Virus record (IMG/VR): IMGVR_UViG_3300037245_000565
Coordinates: 1 to 41,607 of that record
Direction: 5' to 3' (one strand)
Length of the DNA stretch: 41,607 nucleotides
Source: a virus
Shown here: positions 19,723 to 27,247 of the stretch, one piece after another
Layout of the letters: every line of letters starts with the position of its first letter
How positions within the stretch are numbered: position 1 is the first letter of the stretch
Notes under the pieces: model-generated
The model's database searches: none
What the model saw: only the letters and a program-made list of their open reading frames with translations
Told to the model about the DNA's origin: nothing
Translations under genes and position numbers: made by a program

Positions 19723-20130
19723 TTAGTTGATAAAATATGTGTCACTTACTGTTCGATTCAGTGATGGTATAGCATAATCAATGATTACCTTAACTTCGGT
19801 ACTGTCATTATCAAACTCCACACCAATATTTATAACATTCATACGTGGTTCATATGATAACATTGCGGCTATTGATTTCTTCATGTTTTCACGTGTAATG
19901 TCGTTTCCACCCTCATATAGAAAGGTGTATAAAGTATTACCGAAATTTGGATCTAAAATCCGTTGTCCACGTCTCCAATTGAAAATATTAGCAATTGAAG
20001 ATCTAATAGCGAGAACGTCCTTATTATCTGAAAATTCATCATCTAATGGCATATTGATATCACGATATGTCCAAGTTCGTTCGATCAATTGGTCATTCTT
20101 CGTATTTAGATTAATGTTTATATTAGCCAT
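19723..20130 (-). CDS. Baseplate wedge protein, gp25-type
   Basis: A 135-residue protein, the T4 gp25/T6SS TssE-type component that joins the wedge to the sheath. The family core is clear: NIFNWRRGQRILDPNFGNTL (about residues 49-68), followed by LYEGGND and the alternating C-terminal strands. The start was set at the ATG at 20130 because TAAGGT lies about 5 nt upstream and just after the stop of the spike gene. An in-frame ATG 54 bp further upstream would run into the spike gene and has no ribosome-binding site. T4 gp25 has 132 residues, so the chosen length fits. Confidence 0.88.
   Translation of the reverse strand: MANININLNTKNDQLIERTWTYRDINMPLDDEFSDNKDVLAIRSSIANIFNWRRGQRILDPNFGNTLYTFLYEGGNDITRENMKKSIAAMLSYEPRMNVINIGVEFDNDSTEVKVIIDYAIPSLNRTVSDTYFIN
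19827..19834 (-). promoter_or_regulatory. Possible internal late promoter TATAAATA
   Basis: Exact TATAAATA on the reverse strand within the gp25-type gene, 114 bp upstream of the gp6-type start at 19713. It might boost expression of the wedge genes or be a chance match in AT-rich coding sequence. Confidence 0.25.
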
Positions 20131-20137
20131 TGTTACC

Positions 20138-20701
20138 TTATAGTGTTGGTATTGGTGGTGATGTTGGTTTTTGTTGGTTACCAATATGTGGATGTGATAA
20201 ACCTGACACTAAACCGGATTTACAATCCAACTTACTCGTTATTACACCATCCGCATCGATTGTTTTTGATACATCCAGTGTGCCTTTTATCAACACATCA
20301 CCATCTATTTCCAATGTTTTCAGTGCCACTTTAGCATTACCATCAATCGTTATCTCAACTTCACCACTAACTTCATTCAACTCAATTGTGACCTTATCGG
20401 TCTTCAATATGTATTTATACTTGTCAAAGTTGTCTGATGCACCAAGCGTACTTGCGAACATTACGGGTCTGTTTATATCTCCACCATCGAAAAACACCCA
20501 CACGGTTGTCTCAAGTTTAGGATACTGAAATACACCATTACCATCTCGACCACTCGCAAATAAAGGTTGCGCTGGTTCAGCCCATGGTAGTTTTTCAAAA
20601 CGTGTTTCAAATTCCGTATTATATACTGATGGAACGAATACCTGACATTTCCCATTCTTTCCGTGACTTTTTACCGTACCCCTGTAATTACCGTAAAACA
20701 T
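20138..20701 (-). CDS. Baseplate spike protein (gp5 OB-fold type, no lysozyme)
   Basis: A 187-residue central spike protein. The N-terminal half (YRGTVKSHGKNGKCQVFVPS through VWVFFDGGDINRPV) is an OB-fold as in T4 gp5 and P2 gpV. The C-terminal half is a run of short alternating strands (KVTIELNE, VEITIDGNAKVALKTLEIDG) typical of the spike beta-helix. The end carries HPHIGN (His-x-His at 170-172) and TSPPIP, like the metal-binding spike tip of gpV-type proteins. T4 gp5's lysozyme domain is absent. The start at 20701 was chosen because AGGGAAGAGG lies just upstream and the ATG follows the hub stop by 1 nt; a longer frame runs back into the hub gene without a ribosome-binding site. Confidence 0.8.
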   Translation of the reverse strand: MFYGNYRGTVKSHGKNGKCQVFVPSVYNTEFETRFEKLPWAEPAQPLFASGRDGNGVFQYPKLETTVWVFFDGGDINRPVMFASTLGASDNFDKYKYILKTDKVTIELNEVSGEVEITIDGNAKVALKTLEIDGDVLIKGTLDVSKTIDADGVITSKLDCKSGLVSGLSHPHIGNQQKPTSPPIPTL

Positions 20702-20702
20702 A

Positions 20703-22037
20703 TTAAACCTCTTCCCTGTTCTTATTATTATCTTCAACCGTGGTGAATCGACCAAGAACCACGTTCGATGTATAACTTGATGCTGTGAATATATGTCTAA
20801 CACGTAAACACACCCACCACCCCAAAAGACTCTGTAGTGGGCTGTAAGCGTCTTTGTTTAAATCAACACCAAGATATATAGATTGACCTACTGTACGGTC
20901 AAATTTACCAGCTACGTTGATTGTAATGACGTTATTTCCGAACAGCGTCCCTGTCACCCCTTCGAAATGGTCATGTTTCTCATTTGACTGTGATGACTCA
21001 GATATACTCACCCGTTTATTGGTTGATATATCATTTGTCACAAAATTCTCTATTTTTATTATCTTTGATGTCATATTGTCTTCATTATTCGTAAAAACAT
21101 TGTTGACTAACATATCATTTGTGATATCATAATTACTGAATGTATTTTTATCATAATCGAAATTGTAATATTTCAACGTTCTCAATCTCTTAGTTACATC
21201 GGTGACACTTTTATTGTTTGATAGTAATATCTTGTTGTCGTTCTGTTCAAGTAGGGTTGTCAACATATTATTGTTGATGTTTATCCGAATTGAATCAGAT
21301 GCTGAATTTGATGTCTGTTGGATATTCTCAGTAATTTTACTATTCCATATATCGAACACATCATTCATGTGATCATAATAAATCATGGATAAACCGTTGT
21401 TATATATATCCCACCCCATATTCAGTTTTTCAAGTAGATATTTATATGAATCATACATTGACTCACCCGCTGGTGTAATGAAGAAACGCTTCATTCTTTC
21501 ATCACTCTGGTAGTTGCGAATCACATCACCTACATCCAAACCATTATTCACCAGTAAGTTTTTTATGATGTCGATTGTTGGTAATTCACCGGATGTTGAA
21601 TATGGTACTGAGTTTAGGAAGTTCCACCAATATGTACTCTTCAGCTTTACTTGATAATTAACCGTGTCGTTGTTCCTACCCGTTATATCGATACTATCGA
21701 TTATGAACAGGTGTGTGAACGTCCAATCATATTGGTCAACTGATGTATCAGCTGTTTTATCTTTAAATTTATTGATACCTATAAATACATAGTTTCCGGT
21801 TGACCCCACATAGTTATCGAAGTATGACTCACTGCTATCGGTGAAATCAAAACTTGCTGTCATTATTGGGTTCATTAAATCAGTAATGATCTCAAACTTA
21901 CCCACATTATCCATAGGTAGGTTTATCGTATCACGTGGTTCAACTTTATCGATGGACACCGCATTGGATGTGTCGATGAGTTTTATCGATATATAGTGTC
22001 GTTCGTTATTATAATTGATTTCATTTGAAAGTGCCAT
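20703..22037 (-). CDS. Baseplate hub protein, gp27-type
   Basis: A 444-residue protein that should form the trimeric hub holding the spike and starting the tail tube. T4 gp27 has 391 residues. Position directly before the OB-fold spike gene is the normal gp27-gp5 arrangement. Visible matches to hub proteins are an N-terminal beta region (KFEIITDLMNPIMTASFDFTDS), the stretch around HLFIIDSIDI, VNYQVKLKSTYWWNFLNSVPYS, and FITPAGESMYDSYKYLLEKLN. The Shine-Dalgarno GGAGTT precedes an ATG that overlaps the stop of the gp53-type gene (TAATG). Assignment rests on gene order plus overall pattern. Confidence 0.75.
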   Translation of the reverse strand: MALSNEINYNNERHYISIKLIDTSNAVSIDKVEPRDTINLPMDNVGKFEIITDLMNPIMTASFDFTDSSESYFDNYVGSTGNYVFIGINKFKDKTADTSVDQYDWTFTHLFIIDSIDITGRNNDTVNYQVKLKSTYWWNFLNSVPYSTSGELPTIDIIKNLLVNNGLDVGDVIRNYQSDERMKRFFITPAGESMYDSYKYLLEKLNMGWDIYNNGLSMIYYDHMNDVFDIWNSKITENIQQTSNSASDSIRININNNMLTTLLEQNDNKILLSNNKSVTDVTKRLRTLKYYNFDYDKNTFSNYDITNDMLVNNVFTNNEDNMTSKIIKIENFVTNDISTNKRVSISESSQSNEKHDHFEGVTGTLFGNNVITINVAGKFDRTVGQSIYLGVDLNKDAYSPLQSLLGWWVCLRVRHIFTASSYTSNVVLGRFTTVEDNNKNREEV

Positions 22038-22408
22038 TACAACTCCTTCATTTTATTCAGAACATCTCCGACATTTTGTTTATTCATTATACGCAATACG
22101 TCACCGACTTCGGGTTCTACTGTAGGGTTAATTACCCCGTTTAACTTACATACCAACCACCACAACCTCGTGGTATCATAATGTTTGAATGATATCAGGT
22201 TCCATGTGTCACCATCAACCACCTCATATGACTCGAATGTACCACCAATGGTTTTATTCAGCCCGTTAAATTGTATCGTTCTGTTGATATTGTATACGAT
22301 TACATTCTGATTTATCTCATTGTTTGGATAAACATAGAACATATTAGCCATATCATAGTCTTCGATATAATCTTTATATTTTTTATAGTCTCTTATCTTA
22401 TTTGACAT
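22037..22408 (-). CDS. Baseplate wedge protein, gp53/LysM-type
   Basis: A 123-residue protein. Residues 61-109 form a LysM-like domain: YEVVDGDTWNLISFKHY, then TTRLWWLVCKLNG, then PEVGDVLRI. The arrangement 'DTW..IS.K.Y.TTRLWWLI...N' is typical of gp53-type wedge proteins and of LysM tail proteins that join hub and wedge. The gene starts within the last 11 bp of the 481-residue gene and its stop overlaps the hub start, so it belongs to a translationally coupled block. T4 gp53 is longer (196 residues); this version keeps mainly the LysM core. Confidence 0.8.
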   Translation of the reverse strand: MSNKIRDYKKYKDYIEDYDMANMFYVYPNNEINQNVIVYNINRTIQFNGLNKTIGGTFESYEVVDGDTWNLISFKHYDTTRLWWLVCKLNGVINPTVEPEVGDVLRIMNKQNVGDVLNKMKEL

Positions 22409-23843
22409 CTAGTGCTCCACTTGTGTCATTATTATCAACCTTTAAATTATCATCAGTTGTTCTATTGATAATTTCACCGATTGATGTTGCCATCTTTATA
22501 CCGACTGATTCAATTTCTTTACCAACCGATACATTATTACTATCATTTGATATATAGTTTAAGTATGAGTTGAAGTTGTTTGGTATTAATGATTGGAATG
22601 TGATGATAACTTTAAATGCATCTGGTTGTCTTCTGATCGCATTATCATTCAATACAATCTGGGAATTGTTTCCGAAGTGTGCTTTGATGATACCTAACAC
22701 ATCATCTGTTATTATACGCTCTTTACCTGAATATTCAATTTTGATATCAGCCTTACAGAAATAATATCTGTAACGACCTTCAACCTCTATGTCATATAGA
22801 CATGATGAAAGTTGTTTGAACTGCTTCTGAACCCACATATTACCACTACTCAATGAGTGTACGAATGCTAGGTTATTAACCAAATCATCTGATGTAACGT
22901 TGTATAACATGAATTCGAATGTCACACTATCTGAAGCTGGACCTGATCCATCTACCGACCATTTTGGTTTACTTGCGATATCAAACGATGATGCTAAGTC
23001 ACTGAACTTATCCAACATACCCGCCAAACCAGCTGGGAATAAACGCTGTTTCAATGATCTAGCTTCCCACCCAACATCACCCATACCATGTAAAAAACCC
23101 TCTTGGTTGTAAAACGGCATATCATATCTAGCCGTATAGAAACCACCAATGATGTTGCTATAAAAGAAATTCGGTATACTTTTAACTGACCCAAGATCAC
23201 TGTTGATCTCTTCAATGCTACGACCTGTGATTTTTTCCAACAACTCACCCATACCATCACTGGTGAATAAACCCTTAAGGTTTTCTATTTTCTGGTTACG
23301 TGAACCCTTATCCTTAAAAAATTCATCAAATAATTTAAATGTATCCTTGAATAAATTACCAAGTTCTGATATTGAGTTATTTGGTTGAAATTCATATACT
23401 TTAACGGTTGGTACATTCTTGATATATTCATTTATAGGGTTGTATGGTTCACCCGCTTGTTCATTATTACCAAAAAGACCACCAACCGAATCAATAACAC
23501 CTTTGAATTGATTAACAGCATATGAAGCTGATTTATTTATGACATTTGATATACCACCAATACTACTCACATCAGAGATTGATATACCACCGAATATACC
23601 AATATCATTTTCATTCAATAAATCATTACCAACATGGTATATATCACTGTTTAGGTACTCTTCCAATCCATCTGGATACCATCGATAATCAGTTATACTG
23701 AACACATTCTTATTTGTATTGATACTTCCAGCCGATGGACGGTCAACCTGTAATCGGAATGGTGACAACAATCCACGATAATCTGGATCAAGTTCCAATG
23801 TTGATGTTTTCTTATTTTTAATTGTTTTTATATCATCAGCCAT
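22398..23843 (-). CDS. Baseplate tail-tube cap/junction protein, gp48-type
   Basis: A 481-residue protein placed directly after the tape measure, as gp48 follows gp29 in T4. Residues 1-200 are polar and Gly/Ser-rich. The C-terminal 190 residues (DSVTFEFMLYNVTSDDLVNNLAFVH, WVQKQFKQLSSCLYDIEVEGRYRYYFCKADIKIEYSGKE and DAFKVIITFQSL in succession) follow the tube-like beta pattern expected of a protein that continues the tail-tube fold. Its ATG overlaps the tape-measure stop (TAATG). T4 gp48 has 364 residues. Assignment is by order and pattern; a general 'tube junction protein' is the safe name. Confidence 0.65.
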   Translation of the reverse strand: MADDIKTIKNKKTSTLELDPDYRGLLSPFRLQVDRPSAGSINTNKNVFSITDYRWYPDGLEEYLNSDIYHVGNDLLNENDIGIFGGISISDVSSIGGISNVINKSASYAVNQFKGVIDSVGGLFGNNEQAGEPYNPINEYIKNVPTVKVYEFQPNNSISELGNLFKDTFKLFDEFFKDKGSRNQKIENLKGLFTSDGMGELLEKITGRSIEEINSDLGSVKSIPNFFYSNIIGGFYTARYDMPFYNQEGFLHGMGDVGWEARSLKQRLFPAGLAGMLDKFSDLASSFDIASKPKWSVDGSGPASDSVTFEFMLYNVTSDDLVNNLAFVHSLSSGNMWVQKQFKQLSSCLYDIEVEGRYRYYFCKADIKIEYSGKERIITDDVLGIIKAHFGNNSQIVLNDNAIRRQPDAFKVIITFQSLIPNNFNSYLNYISNDSNNVSVGKEIESVGIKMATSIGEIINRTTDDNLKVDNNDTSGALDVK

Positions 23844-25108
23844 TAGAATGTGTCCTTATCAAAACTTGGTTCACCTTTAAAATCGTCGCTCACTGTTATC
23901 ACTGTTGGTGATACGTTTTGATTGGTTGTATTGTTGTTGATATTATTTACTATCGAAGTCTCTAAGTATCTATTACTTTCAAGGAGTCTTGTTTTCCATT
24001 TTGTATCATCATCTTTGATCTGTTTTTTTACCACTATATCACGTTTCGCTTTATCGTTTATTGATGAATCCATTGTTTTCGATACGTTAACAACCACCTG
24101 TGGTCTAAAATCAATAGGGGTTTGACCATCCACCGCATTCACTTCTGATGATGCTTCATTAGTAGCATTGACCTCTTTTAATATAGATTCAGGTATCTCA
24201 AACGCTCTAACTTCACCAGCCAATGCTTTAAGTTTATCTTGGATCTTATTTGGTAGTATACGTAGATTACCAAGTGCTGATAATATTCCACCAATCATTT
24301 TCTTATATAAGATTAACATTGGTCTTATAACCTTAAAAAGAACATTAACGATTGGTGTTATGAATGACATAATTTTATCAAAGAATGGTTTGATATTATC
24401 ATTGTACCATATATTCAGTTTATCTGGGAACTCTTTCCAGAAATTTATGGTATCCTCAAGCATCTGTTTAGCATTACCCCACATATCTTTGAAGAATGAT
24501 ATAGCATCAGTGACTTTATCAACGATGGGTAATATAATTGGAATCCAAACTGTGTTTTTAAACCATGCAGATATGAACGCAATTAACATCATACCCGCTG
24601 GTGATGTTAGGAATTGAAGAATCATTGCGGCTGAAAAGAATTTCATCAGTGTTGATGTCATAACCTTACCGACACCCTTCATAAGTTTGCCGGATATGGA
24701 TTTACCAAACTTCTCCATGGAATTACCCATGTTACCTTTAAACGCTGATACCCGTTCACCCATCTTACCGACAATATTCTTATCAGCTATATTCGCACGT
24801 AAATCGTTTAATTTCTTACGTAACATGTCCTGTGGGATCATAAGTTTATCCATTACTTCAGATAAATTTTCTTTCCGTTTTTCGGATCTCTTGATAGCTT
24901 CTTCTTTAACTGCTTGGGCTTCAACTATCCGTTTTTCACGATTAATCTTCCATTCATCCATATTTTTGGACATCATGGATTTCATATTGACATACTGCTC
25001 ACGTCCACTATCAATTTTGGAATCGATACTGGTCATAAGTTTACCCAACTCTTCACTGACTTTATCAGATATAAAGTTGGCTTGTTGGATTGTTTGTGCT
25101 TCGTCCAT
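23843..25108 (-). CDS. Tape measure protein (gp29-type)
   Basis: About 421 residues. The first 150 are highly charged and helical (SEELGKLMTSIDSK, MSKNMDEWKINREKR, KRSEKRKENLSEVMDKL). Residues about 155-205 contain hydrophobic segments (MKFFSAAMILQFL, GMMLIAFISAWF, VWIPIILPIVDKV), followed by more amphipathic helices. This pattern, with the position just after the frameshifted tail chaperone, is that of a tape measure. At roughly 420 residues it is shorter than T4 gp29 (590), implying a shorter tail if lengths scale. The start at 25108 is favoured because GGTGA lies 5 nt upstream of that ATG; a GTG nine bases earlier would also be in frame. A late promoter lies at 25146-25153. Confidence 0.7.
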   Translation of the reverse strand: MDEAQTIQQANFISDKVSEELGKLMTSIDSKIDSGREQYVNMKSMMSKNMDEWKINREKRIVEAQAVKEEAIKRSEKRKENLSEVMDKLMIPQDMLRKKLNDLRANIADKNIVGKMGERVSAFKGNMGNSMEKFGKSISGKLMKGVGKVMTSTLMKFFSAAMILQFLTSPAGMMLIAFISAWFKNTVWIPIILPIVDKVTDAISFFKDMWGNAKQMLEDTINFWKEFPDKLNIWYNDNIKPFFDKIMSFITPIVNVLFKVIRPMLILYKKMIGGILSALGNLRILPNKIQDKLKALAGEVRAFEIPESILKEVNATNEASSEVNAVDGQTPIDFRPQVVVNVSKTMDSSINDKAKRDIVVKKQIKDDDTKWKTRLLESNRYLETSIVNNINNNTTNQNVSPTVITVSDDFKGEPSFDKDTF

Positions 25109-25145
25109 TAGGTTCACCGTAAAAGTTAAGGGATATGTTCACCCC

Positions 25146-25153
25146 TATTTATA
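25146..25153 (-). promoter_or_regulatory. T4-type late promoter TATAAATA
   Basis: Exact TATAAATA on the reverse strand, 37 bp upstream of the tape-measure ATG at 25108. It overlaps the stop codon (25151-25149) of the -1 frameshift product. Confidence 0.7.
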
Positions 25154-26083
25154 CGTCATCACCCATTTCATCAATTTTGTTGACGATGAGTTTGTTGTAT
25201 ACCATGAAATCAAGTATTGGTAGAGCACCAAGTTCAAATGGGTTCACATGTAGATGTAGTAATATAGATGATTCAACATCCAATATCATAGCATACGTCT
25301 GTTCAAAGACGCATTTTATTATGTAAAAAAATCTTCTATACTGACACCTCCAGTCAGTACCTCTTTACAATTTGAACATGAATATTCATCTGTAAGGTTT
25401 TCAAGAACGTTAAACATGTTGGTGGAGATTAGTTCAACTATACCACCATCTCCATATAATATTTCCTGTGGGAATATCGATAAAAGTTCCTTGACATCAT
25501 TTACATCAAGTTTATTTAAATCAACGGTATCCTCACCAAATTCGATTACGGATATAAATTGGTCATATATGTCATACATATCAGACATAACCACTTTCTT
25601 ACCCGTGAGTGTCTTGTAATATTTACCCATCCTAACCACGGTTGGGAACTCAATTTTAAATTTCACTCCATCAACTGTTTCAAACTTAGGATCAATATCA
25701 ACTTCTTCTAGGTTTTTCACGATCTTCGAATAATCAATCTTAACATCATTGACCACTTCACATGATTTACATTTGATTGTGATATCACTATTGAAGAAGT
25801 TTCCGTTATACAGTTCCACTAATATTTTGATACGGTCTAATTCGGTTATGGTTTTTATATTCAAGTCGTCACTCAAGCATGTTGCCTGTATTAAACCAAT
25901 AAACGCCTGATAAATAATATACTGATCACCATCAGCATCAAGCATGATTTTGGTTATGGTTTTCTGTTCACCCACGTTAATCGACCTGAAATCATATGTT
26001 TTCTTTCTGGATGGGATTAAAATAGATGTAACATTTGTTGAATATTTCTCTTGCAATGCTTTTTGGATGTTGTTATAGTCCAT
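25149..26083 (-). CDS. Frameshifted long form of the tail assembly chaperone (311 aa)
   Basis: Product predicted if ribosomes slip -1 at 25331-25325. Residues 1-253 are shared with the short form; reading then continues for 58 codons, beginning YIIKCVFEQTYAMILDVESS and ending VNKIDEMGDDV before TAA at 25151-25149. The extension is a normal-looking helical sequence filling the otherwise unexplained gap before the tape measure. This is the layout known for tail assembly chaperones of many long-tailed phages (lambda gpG/gpGT is the classic case), where the extension contacts other tail proteins. In T4 the corresponding function is split between gp26 and gp51. The alternative is a separate small gene starting at an internal ATG, which has no good ribosome-binding site. 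Confidence 0.7.
25293..25331 (-). promoter_or_regulatory. Programmed -1 ribosomal frameshift element
   Basis: The slippery heptamer T TTT TTT (25331-25325, in frame GAT TTT TTT ACA) is followed by a 10-nt spacer and an 8-bp stem, ATGCGTCT (25314-25307) with AGACGTAT (25300-25293), one G-U pair and a 6-nt loop. The zero-frame stop TAA (25321-25319) lies inside the spacer. Confidence 0.75.
25319..26083 (-). CDS. Tail assembly chaperone / baseplate hub assembly protein, gp26-type (short form)
   Basis: A 254-residue protein of the T4 baseplate assembly type (gp26/gp51 group). The N-terminal stretch KKTYDFRSINVGEQKTITKI, followed by a helical region (DQYIIYQAFIGLIQATCL, ITELDRIKILVELYNG), is typical. 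Two cysteine pairs, CKSC (105-108) and CSNC (236-239), suggest a zinc ribbon, as seen in relatives. It probably escorts the tape measure or hub during assembly and is not necessarily in the virion. The Shine-Dalgarno is GAGGTAG 3-8 nt upstream. It ends in a slippery T7 run that produces a longer form. A sigma70-like promoter and hairpin precede it. Confidence 0.78.
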   Translation of the reverse strand: MDYNNIQKALQEKYSTNVTSILIPSRKKTYDFRSINVGEQKTITKIMLDADGDQYIIYQAFIGLIQATCLSDDLNIKTITELDRIKILVELYNGNFFNSDITIKCKSCEVVNDVKIDYSKIVKNLEEVDIDPKFETVDGVKFKIEFPTVVRMGKYYKTLTGKKVVMSDMYDIYDQFISVIEFGEDTVDLNKLDVNDVKELLSIFPQEILYGDGGIVELISTNMFNVLENLTDEYSCSNCKEVLTGGVSIEDFFT

Positions 26084-26115
26084 GACTACCTCACTTTTTG
26101 GATACGTTATAATAC

Positions 26116-26144
26116 ATTATACCAACATGGTGGTATATAATCAA
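26116..26144 (-). promoter_or_regulatory. Sigma70-like promoter before the tail chaperone gene
   Basis: TTGATT (26144-26139), a 17-bp spacer and TATAAT (26121-26116) on the reverse strand, in the 64-bp gap before the ATG at 26083. The -10 is perfect and the spacer optimal. It would give non-late expression of the chaperone, or basal expression by host polymerase. Confidence 0.4.
26118..26137 (-). terminator. Stem-loop between the 268-aa gene and the chaperone gene
   Basis: TATACCA (26137-26131) pairs with TGGTATA (26124-26118), giving a 7-bp stem with a 6-nt loop directly after the stop at 26148. No U-tract follows, so attenuation or RNA processing is as likely as termination. It overlaps the candidate promoter. 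Confidence 0.35.
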
Positions 26145-26147
26145 CCG

Positions 26148-26954
26148 TTAAAGGCTATCAAATAGATCAGCTGATGTACGTCTGATGGATGACTGAAGAT
26201 CGTTACCGATATATTTATCAAATACATCGTCCAATACACTTGATGTGATCTTCTTGCTTGGTAGAACTGCCATCATATCGAAATTGAATAGAACGGTTCT
26301 AGTTAATGGTGTTTCAGCAGATTGGTTTGGGTTCATTGTTTCAACTTCATGTGGATATGCACCGAAGAATTTATACCCGTAAATTTCTTCTGATGTTTTG
26401 TGATCCAACATTCTCACCGTGATGTTGCATTTTGTGAATGGTCTTTCATTGTATATCCACTTTTGATCAGTTGATTCCTTCATCCAATAATACATCACAT
26501 GTTCGTGGATTGAAAGTTCAGTACTCAGGAACGCGAAGGTCATCTGGTTATCAGTTGGAATAACAACAACACCCGCTGGTGAGTTTGCACCAAGTTCGTT
26601 GATGTGTCGTTCCTCTTTTCTGAATGATCTGAAGTTCGGTATCTCAATTGATTGTATGAAATATTTAAGTCCAGCACCACTTGATGATCCAAGACTATTA
26701 GCTAAGATCGTTTTAACGTTACTGTTTGCAGGTTTGAAATCAAATGAAACATCAAAATAATACTGTTTGGATAATTTGAATACAGATTTATCAGCATAAT
26801 ACGTAGAATTCACACCAAATCTATTATAGAATTGACGTAGGTTCGCTGAGTCTCCGTGTATATTAAGAACGTTAGCCAGTGATGTATTAGCTAACGTTGT
26901 TCCCAATGTACCTTGGATATCATCTAATGTGAAATTGCTGATATCGAATGCCAT
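26148..26954 (-). CDS. Tail tube-related structural protein (gp54/gp48-like candidate)
   Basis: A 268-residue protein. After a 60-residue N-terminus it shows the strand pattern of tail-tube-fold proteins: KQYYFDVSFDFKP, then FIQSIEIPNFRSFRKEERH, then NQMTFAFLSTELSIHEHVMYYWMKE, then PFTKCNITVRMLD and TRTVLFNFDMMAVLP. The element 'IEIPNFR...', the exposed hydrophobic run and the 'HEHVMYYWMK' helix parallel gp19-type tube proteins. In T4 the proteins of this kind beside the tape measure are gp54 (tube initiator) and gp48. Here it sits before rather than after the chaperone and tape measure, so the exact T4 equivalent is uncertain. The Shine-Dalgarno AGGTC is modest. Confidence 0.55.
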   Translation of the reverse strand: MAFDISNFTLDDIQGTLGTTLANTSLANVLNIHGDSANLRQFYNRFGVNSTYYADKSVFKLSKQYYFDVSFDFKPANSNVKTILANSLGSSSGAGLKYFIQSIEIPNFRSFRKEERHINELGANSPAGVVVIPTDNQMTFAFLSTELSIHEHVMYYWMKESTDQKWIYNERPFTKCNITVRMLDHKTSEEIYGYKFFGAYPHEVETMNPNQSAETPLTRTVLFNFDMMAVLPSKKITSSVLDDVFDKYIGNDLQSSIRRTSADLFDSL

Positions 26955-26962
26955 CTATTGAC

Positions 26963-27247
26963 CTATTTAAATTTCTTTATTGCTGTTGTTACCTTTTTAT
27001 CAAACTTCTCAACTTCAGAAATGATTGTGTCAAACACCGCACCTTCCGCTTGTTTGTCACCAAAGTCTTCACTAATAAACATATCATGTATCCGTTCTGC
27101 TATAGTATGAGTGTATGCCATTGCATAATCTCTTGCACCATATCTATCGGTAACTGAATTTTTAGGTTTTACTTTTGCATGACCCTGAAAATTATATGAT
27201 TTTTCAGCTTCAGTAACTTTTTCATATCGTTCTTGTAAAGTTTCCAT
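26963..27247 (-). CDS. Small helical protein, unassigned
   Basis: A 94-residue, charged, predominantly helical protein (METLQERYEKVTEAEKSYNF at the start; a Lys-rich end KKVTTAIKKFK). No known motif was recognised. Its ATG overlaps the stop of the 229-residue gene by one base (TAATG), so it is translationally coupled and probably belongs to the same assembly step between tube and chaperone. It could be an assembly factor or minor virion protein. Confidence 0.6.
   Translation of the reverse strand: METLQERYEKVTEAEKSYNFQGHAKVKPKNSVTDRYGARDYAMAYTHTIAERIHDMFISEDFGDKQAEGAVFDTIISEVEKFDKKVTTAIKKFK

Noticed and set aside
20412-20419. TATAAATA on the reverse strand inside the spike gene
   Set aside because: Encodes ordinary residues (KYKYI) about 280 bp from the next start; likely chance in AT-rich sequence. 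Similar matches at 14168-14175 and 21439-21446 were rejected for the same reason.
25153-25290. Small independent gene (about 46 codons starting at an internal ATG) after the chaperone
   Set aside because: No ribosome-binding site precedes the ATG, and the frame is continuous with the slippery site and hairpin, so frameshifting explains it better.
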